From JBBSJZ01 sp041739875 (GTDB taxonomy: Bacteria > Planctomycetota > Planctomycetia > Pirellulales > Pirellulaceae): a stretch of DNA of 64,000 nt. The position numbers and the translations under genes are program-made. Positions 6,956 to 15,432 of the stretch are shown here, in pieces (position 1 is the first letter of the stretch; the number at the start of each line of letters is the position of its first letter). The stretch is from positions 1 to 64,000 of the forward strand of contig JBGSNA010000153.1 of NCBI GenBank assembly GCA_041739875.1. Direction: 5' to 3'. The notes beneath the pieces are model-generated. The model was not told the origin of the DNA. It was given only the letters and a program-made list of their open reading frames with translations, and ran no database searches.

Positions 6956-7966
6956 TCAATAAAGTGGAATGTCATTGGGGTCGTAATCACCGTTCGGCCA
7001 AGCGGCGAGGATAAACTTTCGCCAAGCGGAAGCAGAAGCGTTTCTCTGTTTTGGGAAATGGGATGGAGCCCGTTTTTTCCAATTCGTTATCGCTTGCCTG
7101 CTGACGTACAGTCGCGACGCGACGTCGATGTTGCGGTAGCGTCTCTCAACACCGCCCATCGCGTCCTCTTGCGTCATCGACTCCGGTGCATGTTGACGCA
7201 ACTCCTGATATGCAGTCAGAAGCGGTCGCCACCCAACGAGAAACCGCAACGCTTTTATATGGTATTCGGCGCGCGTCTCGAATTGCTCGACGACTCCACT
7301 AGGATCGACCGTGTAATCCTGGATCAAAAGTAGTAGATCATCGGCTCTCATGAAATCGAAAATAAAGATTGCACTGAACCACCTCCGAATGCCGTCCGGT
7401 TGTCGGCGTAACCACTCGAATAAAAAGTCCACCTCCGACTCATCACCCATATCTGTGCACAGCAAGTCTCCTTCATTAGGATCGACTGCCCTGAAAGAGG
7501 CTTCTGCCCAATCTCGCATCACCGGACATAGGTCGGCAATCTCGTTGAGTAGTTTCGCGAATTGATCGCCGCCCGGTTCACCTTGGATTTCGTGACATAA
7601 CTTCGCGACCAATGAATAGAGTCGGTCGACTGTGTTCAAGTAATTCACCGAGCGGTCAAGTAATTCCGACCAATCGGTTGACGACCAACGCGGGTACTGC
7701 TCCCACAGAATTAATCGGTTCCGGTTGTCGATCGCCAGAATGCCGTCAGATACGATCGGACTCGAGTTTGTGACAATGAGTCGATCGCACCCCGATGCAA
7801 AAAACGATTGTTCCAACACATCGGTTACCGCCAAGCACTTCCCTACGACGGGGCAACTAGCGACGACATGCCCCGCCTCGGAAACAAACTCAAGTTGCTC
7901 TCTAGCGTCCGGTCTATCCGAAACGTGAATGTACCTTTCGCCGGGTCGACCTAACAGATTGTCCAT
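6956..7966 (-). CDS. unknown element protein with C-terminal helix-turn-helix (336 aa)
   Basis: I do not recognise this protein. The ATG at 7966 is preferred because GGAAAGAG precedes it by 4 nt; an in-frame start further upstream (8140) would overlap the integrase gene. The N-terminal 100 residues look like an alpha/beta domain (YIHVSD, HVVASCPVVGKCLAV, RLIVTNSSPIVSDGILAID); the middle (110-270) is mainly helical and acidic; residues about 285-310 form a helix-turn-helix (IDVASRLYVSRQAITNWKK). It ends LYPNDIP-like with many Trp/Pro. It sits between the integrase and the replication operon, where elements often place a regulator or cargo such as a defence gene. Confidence 0.7.
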   Translation of the reverse strand: MDNLLGRPGERYIHVSDRPDAREQLEFVSEAGHVVASCPVVGKCLAVTDVLEQSFFASGCDRLIVTNSSPIVSDGILAIDNRNRLILWEQYPRWSSTDWSELLDRSVNYLNTVDRLYSLVAKLCHEIQGEPGGDQFAKLLNEIADLCPVMRDWAEASFRAVDPNEGDLLCTDMGDESEVDFLFEWLRRQPDGIRRWFSAIFIFDFMRADDLLLLIQDYTVDPSGVVEQFETRAEYHIKALRFLVGWRPLLTAYQELRQHAPESMTQEDAMGGVERRYRNIDVASRLYVSRQAITNWKKRAPSHFPKQRNASASAWRKFILAAWPNGDYDPNDIPLY

Positions 7967-8099
7967 CGTCTCTTTCCTATTGCGATTGTCGGTGACACGT
8001 CGGCCAAAACGGGAAAGAGTTCGTTCCGGCCGACGTACCACGGGGTTAATTACTCCCCTGCCGACGTTGGTTTCAAAATACAGTTTTACGTTTCCAAAA

Positions 8100-9392
8100 T
8101 CAGCCCGCCTCACGAGCAACATGCTTGCCGAGTTCTTCATCGCGTTCGGCGTAGACTTGCGTCACGTCCGCACAGCGGTGACCTAGTGTGACTTGGGCCG
8201 CCTCCAAGCCGAAAGCCTTGCGGACTTCGGTACCCTTGGAATGCCGGAGCCGGTTTGGTGCCCAACGATGATTCGATTGCCACGACTTGAGTTTGGCGGT
8301 TTCCGCTTCGGTAAGTCGTCGCCAGCGGGCCGCGTCGCTTTCGTCGTCACGTTTCGCCAGCGGAGCCGGAGCCGGGAATGCTTTGTCGCAAGCGTCATGG
8401 ATTGCACGGCAGTAACTTTCGGTGCTGTACTTCAACCCCGGTGCCCGCTTCGCGCCACGTCCGCGCAAACCACCACGATCGTTTTTGACTCCGGCACGAT
8501 TGCCACACGACAGCGGTGTGGTGCGCAAGGCGCCGTGCGCCTCACGTCTCAGTCGCATCGAATCCAAAGGACTGAACAACGGGTCGTCGGTATTGCGATC
8601 GAGATAGCGAGTGATGATCGCTTGGGCTTGGGGGCCGACGTACAGCTTGCGAGTGTGCCCGTGGTGCTTTGTCTTGTGTTCGCTCAGTGTGGCAACCCAA
8701 ACATCACCCGAACGATCCAACGATGCCGGTGTGAGATTACAGACTTCACCGGGCCGGCAACCGATCAGCCGTTGCAGTCGCACCATATCCGCCACGATCG
8801 GAGGCAAGAACGGCAGCGTCGCATCGACCACCACATCGTCGATCGGCTTCACCGGTTCCGTGTCCGGTGCTTCGGTGCGACCACTTTTGAGCGACGGGAT
8901 AAGATCGAGCGTTTGAAACACGCCGGCCGGGATCTTGGCTTCGGATGCCGCCCACTTGAACGCCCGCTTCACTTTCTTCATGCAAGCATTGACGTATGGC
9001 CGGGACCACCCCGCGTCGATCATCACTTGGCGAACGGCTTTGTAGCCCACGGGACCGAACGCGACGGCTTCGTGGTCGGCATACAAGTCACGCAGCGGTT
9101 TTATTGCCGTCTTGATTCTCAGATACTCACTCGTTTTGCCAGTGCCGTAGTACGTCCGACAGTGACGCAAGTAATCTCGAATCAGCATTGCCACGGTATA
9201 GGCATCGGCTTCGATCCCGAACGATGGACTTCGACCACTGGCGAGATACTCAGCAATGATCCGGTCGTATTCACGGATCGACGTTTTGCTGTTCCATGGA
9301 CCGAGGAGATAGTCACGACCATTGATTGTGACTCGGGATCCACCCTTCAAATGCTTGCGGTAAGAGGGTACCGACTTCGTGAGTTTGGGCAT
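8100..9392 (-). CDS. int: tyrosine recombinase (integrase) of the tRNA-Lys element
   Basis: 430 residues. A core-binding SAM-like domain (about 60-170) precedes the catalytic domain. The catalytic set is visible: Arg213 (IGCRPGEV), Lys240 in the beta-hairpin (SEHKTKHHG), N380-R-L-R383-H, His405 (LGHRC) and the nucleophile Tyr414 (QVYAERD). The first His of the usual HxxR box is Asn, a variant I associate with planctomycete recombinases. The ATG at 9392 is chosen (AAAGG 8 nt upstream); a GTG three codons earlier is possible. It sits 116 bp from attR and is transcribed away from the tRNA, as expected of the enzyme that inserted the element. Confidence 0.95.
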   Translation of the reverse strand: MPKLTKSVPSYRKHLKGGSRVTINGRDYLLGPWNSKTSIREYDRIIAEYLASGRSPSFGIEADAYTVAMLIRDYLRHCRTYYGTGKTSEYLRIKTAIKPLRDLYADHEAVAFGPVGYKAVRQVMIDAGWSRPYVNACMKKVKRAFKWAASEAKIPAGVFQTLDLIPSLKSGRTEAPDTEPVKPIDDVVVDATLPFLPPIVADMVRLQRLIGCRPGEVCNLTPASLDRSGDVWVATLSEHKTKHHGHTRKLYVGPQAQAIITRYLDRNTDDPLFSPLDSMRLRREAHGALRTTPLSCGNRAGVKNDRGGLRGRGAKRAPGLKYSTESYCRAIHDACDKAFPAPAPLAKRDDESDAARWRRLTEAETAKLKSWQSNHRWAPNRLRHSKGTEVRKAFGLEAAQVTLGHRCADVTQVYAERDEELGKHVAREAG

Positions 9393-9424
9393 GGGATGCA
9401 CCTTTCAAAAGCCAAGTGGGAAAG

Positions 9425-9437
9425 TTCCCGTTTGGCT
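9425..9437 (+). repeat. candidate integrase arm site, right copy
   Basis: TTCCCGTTTGGCT, identical and in the same orientation as 2553-2565; located between the integrase start and attR. Confidence 0.4.
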
Positions 9438-9508
9438 GGGGTCGAAAGTGTGCTCCATCGCCATCGATGGGTCGCCGTTTGGTGCGGCAAATCACGGTAA
9501 ATTCTTTT

Positions 9509-9552
9509 AATGAGGGCGCTGGGACTCGAACCCAGGACCAACGGATTAAAAG
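9509..9552. repeat. attR: 44-bp direct repeat inside the tRNA-Lys gene
   Basis: Exact copy of 2368-2411. It overlaps the tRNA from its anticodon loop to the 3' end and 2 nt beyond, so the element's own copy restored the tRNA gene on insertion. Confidence 0.95.
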
Positions 9553-9583
9553 TCCGTTGCTCTACCGACTGAGCTACGCCCTC
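9511..9583 (-). tRNA. tRNA-Lys (UUU)
   Basis: 73-nt cloverleaf. The acceptor GAGGGCG pairs with CGCCCTC, the D-arm is AGCTCAGTCGGTAGAGC, the anticodon stem ACGGA/TCCGT holds loop CTTTTAA (anticodon TTT), and the T-arm is CTGGGTTCGAGTCCCAG. CCA is not encoded. It is the integration target of the element. Confidence 0.98.
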
Positions 9584-9669
9584 GGATATGGTTTACAACA
9601 ATTTGACTTGCTGGCTCTGTGGACTTTAGCGTCCTGGATAGAGCTTTGCTCGCCGATTGTTGTTTGCCG

Positions 9670-9715
9670 AAAAAATAACCCGGAGCTGGTCTCTCCGGGC
9701 TAGTCTTACTTTTTC
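9670..9715 (-). terminator. Rho-independent terminator after tRNA-Ser (bidirectional)
   Basis: Stem CCCGGAG/CTCCGGG with a 7-nt loop (9679-9699). On the minus strand it is followed by TTATTTTTT; on the plus strand a weaker T-tract follows after 11 nt. It lies downstream of tRNA-Ser and upstream of tRNA-Lys. Confidence 0.75.
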
Positions 9716-9793
9716 TCGTTATTGCCAACTTCAGCCTTTTGCGAATACCGCAGAAAAGCTCTCGATGATGAACAAATACGAAGTTTTGAGAAA

Positions 9794-9882
9794 CGGAGCG
9801 GACAGGATTCGAACCTGCGGTACAGTTTGACCCGTACGCCGATTTAGCAAACCGGTGCTTTCGACCACTCAGCCACCGCTCC
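9794..9882 (-). tRNA. tRNA-Ser (GCU)
   Basis: 89-nt class II tRNA. The acceptor GGAGCGG pairs with CCGCTCC, the anticodon stem CCGGT/ATCGG holds loop TTGCTAA (anticodon GCT), the variable arm is long (CGTACGGGTCAAACTGTACC region), and the T-arm is GCAGGTTCGAATCCTGT. The remaining 190 nt up to the next gene show nothing recognisable. Confidence 0.97.
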
Positions 9883-10072
9883 TAATGTCTCAATCTGGTG
9901 CCGAGATTGTTTCTCGGCCAGCGAATTGTGCTGAATCAGCGCCGCGAACGCAACCCGTTCATGCCCAAGGATTCCAACTTCGCTGGGTATTCGGACACGG
10001 AACCATTCGCCGAAGTTCGTTTCCAGCCTAAACTGGGCTGATTACCCGACGTTTTCGCCTACTCCATGCCCA

Positions 10073-11083
10073 ATGACTGTTTTGCCACCGCACGACAACT
10101 CGGACCTGATCTCCAGCGTCAGCCGCCTAGCGATGGCGACAGAGTTCGTTATTATGCTAGCCGAAGCCCACCAGGGGGCAACGGAACTGGCTCTCGACGC
10201 ATTGGAACTGATCGATGACATCGAACGACGACTGACGATCTATCGGCCTGATAGCGAAATCAGTCGAGTTAACCGCGACGCGGCGTCACATCCTGTCCAA
10301 GTCAGCGAACCGACCTTTGATCTGATTGAAACTGCCGTCCGCTGGAGCGAACATACCGGAGGACGTTTCGACATCACCGCTGGCCCGCTTGTCAAAGCGT
10401 GGGGATTTTCTGAGCGAAAAGGCCGAAAACCGCCCGCAGATGAGATTCGAGCAGCTTTGGAAGTGATTGGATCTGAAAAGCTCATCTTGAACGCCCAAGA
10501 TCGAACGATCGCGTTTGCGGTGCCCGAAATGTCGATCAATCTCGGCGGAATTGGCAAAGGGCACGCACTCGATCGAATCGCAGAGAAATTATTGACGAAC
10601 GGAGTTACGGATTTCTTAATCCATGGTGGGCAAAGCAGTGTGCTAGCAAGAGGCAATCAATCGGCGAGCGTGGACCGAGGCTGGGCGGTGGGGATCGGAC
10701 ACCCAACACGACCCAATCGACGTCTTGCTGGCGTTTGGTTGCGTGACGCAGCACTCGGCACGAGCGGTTCCGGCAAGCAGTTCTTTCATCATCGTGGCAA
10801 ACGTTTTGGTCATGTGATCGACCCCGTTTCTGGGTACCCGACAACCGATCTTGTTTCGCTGACCCTTCGAACGGCGAACGCGACGGACGCGGATGCGGCA
10901 GGCACAGGCTATTTCCTCGTTGGCAGTGCAAACCTCCGGCAGATTTACGACGCAGAACTGGAATGCGCGGCGCTGCCGCAGATACCGGCATTCGCTGTTC
11001 GCCAAGGCGAGAGACAAGAAGAGTTACTATCGGAGGTGTTTGGGGATTGGGATTGGATGGAACCGCCTGACGTAAAAGTGTGA
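10073..11083 (+). CDS. apbE: FAD:protein FMN transferase (ApbE family)
   Basis: 336 residues matching ApbE: MATEFVIMLAE near 21, DIERRLTIYRPDSEISRVN, the FMN/FAD region SINLGGIGKGHALDRI, HGGQSSVLARG, and the metal/active-site end GHVIDPVSGYPTTDLVSLT followed by DADAAGTGYFLVG. ApbE enzymes attach FMN covalently to Thr in flavoproteins such as NqrB/C and RnfG/D. Most are exported lipoproteins; this one shows no signal peptide or lipobox, so it is either cytoplasmic or a divergent paralog. No nqr or rnf gene is nearby. Confidence 0.9.
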   Translation: MTVLPPHDNSDLISSVSRLAMATEFVIMLAEAHQGATELALDALELIDDIERRLTIYRPDSEISRVNRDAASHPVQVSEPTFDLIETAVRWSEHTGGRFDITAGPLVKAWGFSERKGRKPPADEIRAALEVIGSEKLILNAQDRTIAFAVPEMSINLGGIGKGHALDRIAEKLLTNGVTDFLIHGGQSSVLARGNQSASVDRGWAVGIGHPTRPNRRLAGVWLRDAALGTSGSGKQFFHHRGKRFGHVIDPVSGYPTTDLVSLTLRTANATDADAAGTGYFLVGSANLRQIYDAELECAALPQIPAFAVRQGERQEELLSEVFGDWDWMEPPDVKV

Positions 11084-11239
11084 GGGGACAGATGCGGTTT
11101 TGAGTGATCGATTCATCTTGAGTCAAAATCCGAATTTTTCTAAGGTTGCTCTCAAGACCTCGATCCGCGGCAGAGCAGGATTTGCCAGCTAAGCGATTGA
11201 GACAGTTCAGGATTCTTGGACGGTTAAGGAGTGACCACG

Positions 11240-13039
11240 ATGCCACTGCAAACGGCTCGGATGCGTGTTTGGATGACGATGTTGACACGGCTGGTGTGCG
11301 GATTCGGGATCGCGATGGCGACCTCAGCGACCATGCAGGGCCAAGAAACGTCGGGAGGAATCGTTGCTGTCGTTAACGCAGATCCCATCACACGTCAAAC
11401 TCTTGCGACCGAATCCATCTCGCGATATGGCGAAGATGTCTTGGACACGATGATCAATCGCCATTTGATCTTTCAAGCCTGTAAGCAAAAAGGCATCACC
11501 ATCACTGAAACTCAGGTGCGTGAAGAAATTGCCCGCATGGCTGGTAAGTTTGGTTTGTCGATGGACGCTTACTTGAAACTGCTTCAGGAAGAGCGAAACA
11601 TCTCGCCACAAGAGTACAGCCGCGAGATCATCTGGCCGCTGCTCGCTCTACGTGCACTCGTTGCGGATGCAGTCCAAGTGACCGAAGAAGAATTCAATCA
11701 AGCGTACATTTCTCAATACGGCGAAGCGGTGAAATGCCGAATGATCATGGTTTCAAGCGAGACCACAGCGAAATCGTTGCACGAGCAAGCGACACGCCAG
11801 CCGGAACAATTCGCCGCTCTTGCGAAACAATACAGCGAGGACGAAGCCAGCGCGAGCGTCGGAGGATTGATTCCACCGATTCGCCGCTACAGTGGTGACG
11901 CCGAACTTGAAGACGCCGTATTCGCGTTGGACGATGAGCAAGTCTCGCCCGTGTTGCCAATGGGTGACCAATGGATCGTGCTGCAAACGGTTCGACGTAT
12001 GCCAGCGACAACGCCAAGCCCGCAAGCGATGCCAGCGATTCGGGAGCAAATTACCGACAAGATTCGCGACGAAAAAATGCGTGGTGCATCATCGGAACTG
12101 TTCGCCAAGTTGCAACAGGATGCACAAGTGGTGAAGGTGCTCGGCGAAGAGGATCTTTCACGCCAGCACCCTGGTGTTGCAGCGATCATCAACGGCCAAC
12201 AAGTCTCACTCGCCTCGCTTGGCAACGAGTGCATCGAACGACATGGTGAAGAAGTGCTCAACGGCGAGATCAATCGCAAGGTGCTCGCCCAAGCGCTTCG
12301 CAAGGCAAGCTTGACTGTGACCGATCAAGATCTTGAAGCGGAAATCGCTCGAGCGGCTGTGAGCTTTGGTTATGTCCTGGGTGACGGCACACCGGACACT
12401 CAAGGCTGGATGAAATCTATTCTCAGCGAAGGGAAAACGACCCGTGAGCTTTACTTTCGAGATGCAGTATGGCCAAGCGTGGCTTTGTCCAAGCTGGTTC
12501 AAGGTCAAGTGACCGTCATGGAAGAGGACATGCGTGAAGAATTTGAATCCAAGTACGGTCCACGCGTCGAAGTCTTGGCGATCGTGCTTGCCGACCAGCG
12601 TAGCGCTCAGAAGGTATGGGACATGGCTCGAAACAATCCAACCGACGAATTCTTCGGGCAACTTGCTGAACAATACAGCGTCGAACCTGTCTCAGCGAGC
12701 AACCGTGGCAAGGTTCCGCCGATTCGCAAACACAGCGGTCAAGCGGCGCTCGAACGAGAAGCATATTTACTCAAACCAGGCGAATTGAGCGGCATCATTG
12801 CCACAGGCGACAGCTACATCGTTCTTCGCTGTCAGGGTTTCACGGAGCCAGTCGTGGCCGACCCAGCCGCCGTTCGTGAAGAGCTATCCAGCTATATCCA
12901 CGAAAAGAAAATGCGGTTGGCGATGAGCAAGAAGTTCGACGAGCTAAAGGATTCCGCGGAGATCGACAATTTCTTAGTCGCGGCCAAGCAAGCACCGAAG
13001 GTCGCACAAGTTTCCGGCGAGGCTCCAGCCGCGAAATAG
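11240..13039 (+). CDS. exported peptidyl-prolyl isomerase with duplicated SurA_N-PpiC units
   Basis: 599 residues from the ATG at 11240 (AAGGAG 8 nt upstream). A signal peptide (about residues 1-35, ending near MQGQE) is followed by two homologous halves. Half 1 (about 40-310) and half 2 (about 330-590) each have a VNADPITRQTLATE / INGQQVSLASLGNE strand, an ...EEVL..INRK/H helical chaperone segment, and a parvulin domain with FAALAKQYSEDEASASVGGLIPPIRRYSG / FGQLAEQYSVEPVSASNRGKVPPIRKHSG. This is an internal gene duplication of a SurA/PrsA-type foldase acting in the cell envelope. The second parvulin copy has lost the usual GG before the P-P segment (NRGKVPP), so its activity may differ. Confidence 0.88.
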   Translation: MPLQTARMRVWMTMLTRLVCGFGIAMATSATMQGQETSGGIVAVVNADPITRQTLATESISRYGEDVLDTMINRHLIFQACKQKGITITETQVREEIARMAGKFGLSMDAYLKLLQEERNISPQEYSREIIWPLLALRALVADAVQVTEEEFNQAYISQYGEAVKCRMIMVSSETTAKSLHEQATRQPEQFAALAKQYSEDEASASVGGLIPPIRRYSGDAELEDAVFALDDEQVSPVLPMGDQWIVLQTVRRMPATTPSPQAMPAIREQITDKIRDEKMRGASSELFAKLQQDAQVVKVLGEEDLSRQHPGVAAIINGQQVSLASLGNECIERHGEEVLNGEINRKVLAQALRKASLTVTDQDLEAEIARAAVSFGYVLGDGTPDTQGWMKSILSEGKTTRELYFRDAVWPSVALSKLVQGQVTVMEEDMREEFESKYGPRVEVLAIVLADQRSAQKVWDMARNNPTDEFFGQLAEQYSVEPVSASNRGKVPPIRKHSGQAALEREAYLLKPGELSGIIATGDSYIVLRCQGFTEPVVADPAAVREELSSYIHEKKMRLAMSKKFDELKDSAEIDNFLVAAKQAPKVAQVSGEAPAAK

Positions 13040-13141
13040 CTCAGGCCTCGAGATTGCTCCGGCCGCCTAATAGTCGACCTGGAGTTTCTGCCGCGGGCTT
13101 CCAAGACGCCACGGGTAGAAAAACTGCCTTTTCAAAAAACC

Positions 13142-13185
13142 AAAAACCGCGGGCTGGGGGATTTATCTCTTGGTTCGCGGTTTTT
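13142..13185. terminator. bidirectional hairpin terminator
   Basis: Arms AAAAACCGCG (13142-13151) and CGCGGTTTTT (13176-13185), separated by 24 nt, with T runs on either strand. It ends transcription of the PpiC gene before the aminotransferase gene. Confidence 0.7.
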
Positions 13186-13263
13186 CTCGCTAACCCCTGG
13201 GCGACCAGTGGTGTCTGGGGTGACAATAGCGGGGTCCCAATCCATCTTTCCTAACCAACGACC

Positions 13264-14556
13264 ATGACCAATCCGTTCAATCCCGACACGCCCAATATCG
13301 ACGCACCCGCGATTCAGCCACTCACCACGGACCCGTCGCCGGCGCCGTTTGAAGTTCGATTCGCGTCGCGAGTCGACCGATTGCCGCCTTACATGTTCGG
13401 GCGAATCAACAATCTTCTCTACCAAAAACGTCGAGGTGGCGATGACGTCATTGACCTGGGAATGGGCAACCCCTCCGATCCGCCGGATCCGATCGTGGTT
13501 CAAAAACTGATTGACGCAGCCAAAGACGAAACGAACCACGGGTACAGCAAGTCCAATGGCATCGCCAACCTGCGCCGTGAAGTCGCAGCGAAATACAGTC
13601 GCAAGTACGGTGTGACCCTCGATAAAGAAACAGAGATCATTTCTTGCTTGGGCAGCAAGGAAGGTTTTTCGCACATGTGCTTAGCGTTGATGGGGCCTGG
13701 GGACACGGCGATGATCCCATCGCCGTACTTCCCGATTCACATGTACTCCGTGATTTTGGCATCAGGAAACGTGGTTGCACTGGACGTTGCCGATCCGAAT
13801 AAGTTCCTCAGCAACGTGGCGTACACGTGCGAGAATATGATGCCCGTTCCGAAGGTGCTGATTGTCAACTATCCGCACAATCCATCGTCCGCCACGATCG
13901 AGCCGGACTTCTTTATTGAGGTCGTTCGCTTGGCCAAGAAGTACGGGTTTATGGTGATTCATGACTTTGCTTACGCTGACGTCGCCTACGACGGCTATTT
14001 GCCACCGAGCTTCCTGTCCGCTCCTGGTGCGAAAGATGTTGGTGTCGAGTTTACGACGATGAGTAAAGGCTACAACATGGCCGGTTGGCGAGTCGGTTTT
14101 TGTGCCGGTAACTCGGAGATGATTCGGGCTCTGGGCACGATTAAGGGCTACTACGACTACGGTATGTTCCAAGCGATCCAAATTGCCGCGATCGTTGCTC
14201 TTCGTGAGACCGAAGCATCTGTTGAAAAACAGTCGCTGATTTACCAAGGTCGCCGAGATGTGTTGGTGAGTGGCCTGCGTCGACTCGGTTGGGAAGTCTC
14301 GCTGCCCAAGGCAGGTATGTTCGCATGGGCTCAGATTCCAGAACCATGGCGAAGCCAAATGTCGACGATGGACTTTGCAATGAAGTTGCTCGAAGAGGGC
14401 AACGTCGCCGTCAGCCCTGGGAGTGGCTTTGGCGCTGCGGGTGAAGGCTACCTGCGAATGTCACTTGTCGAGAACGAACAACGTCTGCGTCAGGCCGTTC
14501 GACATATTGGCAAGTGCCTCAACCAGTCCAGTGCTCCGGCCACATCAACGAGCTGA
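13264..14556 (+). CDS. PLP-dependent aminotransferase class I/II, AlaC/LL-DAP aminotransferase-like
   Basis: 430 residues, fold type I. Seen: DLGMGNPSDPPDP, NHGYSKSNGIANLRREVA, PSPYFPIHMYSV, NYPHNPSSATIEPDFF (the NPPN-like box), and PLP-lysine segment TTMSKGYNMAGWRVGF. It most resembles the AlaC (glutamate-pyruvate) and LL-diaminopimelate aminotransferase group, so alanine or lysine biosynthesis are the main options; sequence alone does not separate them. There is a Pro-rich 30-residue N-terminal extension. The downstream SDR starts 3 nt after the stop, so the two are co-transcribed. Confidence 0.88.
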   Translation: MTNPFNPDTPNIDAPAIQPLTTDPSPAPFEVRFASRVDRLPPYMFGRINNLLYQKRRGGDDVIDLGMGNPSDPPDPIVVQKLIDAAKDETNHGYSKSNGIANLRREVAAKYSRKYGVTLDKETEIISCLGSKEGFSHMCLALMGPGDTAMIPSPYFPIHMYSVILASGNVVALDVADPNKFLSNVAYTCENMMPVPKVLIVNYPHNPSSATIEPDFFIEVVRLAKKYGFMVIHDFAYADVAYDGYLPPSFLSAPGAKDVGVEFTTMSKGYNMAGWRVGFCAGNSEMIRALGTIKGYYDYGMFQAIQIAAIVALRETEASVEKQSLIYQGRRDVLVSGLRRLGWEVSLPKAGMFAWAQIPEPWRSQMSTMDFAMKLLEEGNVAVSPGSGFGAAGEGYLRMSLVENEQRLRQAVRHIGKCLNQSSAPATSTS

Positions 14557-14559
14557 TCG

Positions 14560-15387
14560 ATGCCCGAGCCAGCGAGAAGGGAATCTGGACCAGATCCGTT
14601 TCGTCTCGACGGTCATCATGCATTGGTGACCGGCGGGACTCACGGGGTCGGCGCCGCAATTGCCAAATCGATCGCGAGGGCTGGTGGCAATGTCACTCTC
14701 ATCGGTTTAACGGCCGACGCGACGGCCAATGAGACGGTTTCGCTCTGCGAAAGTTATGGCGCAAGTTGTGAGTTGATCACAGCGGACTTATCTCAGCACC
14801 CTTCGTCGTATCTGGAAAACTTTGTCGCCGAAAATGCGACTCGTTTCGCGAGTGTCGATTTGCTCGTCAATAACGTCGGCACATTCATTGACGTTCCGTT
14901 TCTTGAAATGGATTTCGAGCGGTATGACACGACGATGAATTTGAATGTGGCGAGTGGCTACTTCTTGACCCAGTCCTTTGCCAAACGCTGGGTCGCCGAA
15001 GGCGTTAGCGGCCGCGTTCTCTTCACAGGCTCCATCAACGGATTGCTCGCGGAGGATTGTCACACAGCATACGACACGAGCAAAGGCGCGGTTGCCAGCC
15101 TCGTGCGATCACTGTGTGTGTCGTTGGCACCGCATCGCATCCGAGTCAATTCCATGGCCCCAGGCTTGGTCCGCACGCCACTGACAAGTGGCGCGATCGA
15201 CGATGCTCGTTTCAACGAATGGATGCGTCTTCACACGCCAAACGGCCAAGTTCCTGAACCGGACGTTTGCGGCGGAGCCGCCGTATTTCTACTTTCCGAT
15301 GCCGCCGAACACGTCCACGGCCAGACACTCTACATCGACGGTGGCATGAGCGTCTGGCAACAACCCGACCCACCGCAGCGGTGGTAG
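14560..15387 (+). CDS. short-chain dehydrogenase/reductase (SDR)
   Basis: 275 residues. NAD(P)-binding glycine motif GGTHGVGAAIAKS at about residue 27, NNVG at about 104, catalytic Ser in FTGSINGLL, and YDTSKGAV with the Tyr/Lys pair near 170. The end HGQTLYIDGGMSVW is the usual SDR C-terminus. Substrate unknown. Its ATG lies 3 nt after the aminotransferase stop, suggesting a joint role in amino or keto acid metabolism, but this is only contextual. Confidence 0.9.
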   Translation: MPEPARRESGPDPFRLDGHHALVTGGTHGVGAAIAKSIARAGGNVTLIGLTADATANETVSLCESYGASCELITADLSQHPSSYLENFVAENATRFASVDLLVNNVGTFIDVPFLEMDFERYDTTMNLNVASGYFLTQSFAKRWVAEGVSGRVLFTGSINGLLAEDCHTAYDTSKGAVASLVRSLCVSLAPHRIRVNSMAPGLVRTPLTSGAIDDARFNEWMRLHTPNGQVPEPDVCGGAAVFLLSDAAEHVHGQTLYIDGGMSVWQQPDPPQRW

Positions 15388-15432
15388 GGAGCAGAGAGTT
15401 GTTGAAACTGAAATCAAATCGCTCGCTTCAAG

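Larger units (their letters stand above)
2368..9552. mobile_element. integrated element in tRNA-Lys(UUU), about 7.1 kb, bounded by 44-bp att repeats
   Basis: An exact 44-bp direct repeat occurs at 2368-2411 and 9509-9552. The right copy is the 3' half of the tRNA-Lys gene (anticodon loop to 3' end, plus 2 nt); the left copy is the same segment detached from any 5' half. This is the classic footprint of tyrosine-recombinase integration into a tRNA. The integrase gene is the first element gene beside the intact tRNA. All seven element genes are on the minus strand: integrase, a 336-residue HTH-ended protein, DUF1580, a CxxC mini-protein, a 248-residue unknown, a DNA polymerase and a small winged-helix-like protein. 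No capsid, terminase, relaxase or conjugation gene is seen. With a polymerase and iterons it resembles an integrative replicon or satellite rather than a complete phage. Confidence 0.9.

Noticed and set aside
8193..9500. Long plus-strand frame (435 codons) opposite the integrase
   Set aside because: It is fully antisense to a clear tyrosine recombinase and its translation has no domain-like character.
2368..9552. Intact prophage
   Set aside because: No capsid, portal, terminase, tail or lysis gene within the att repeats.
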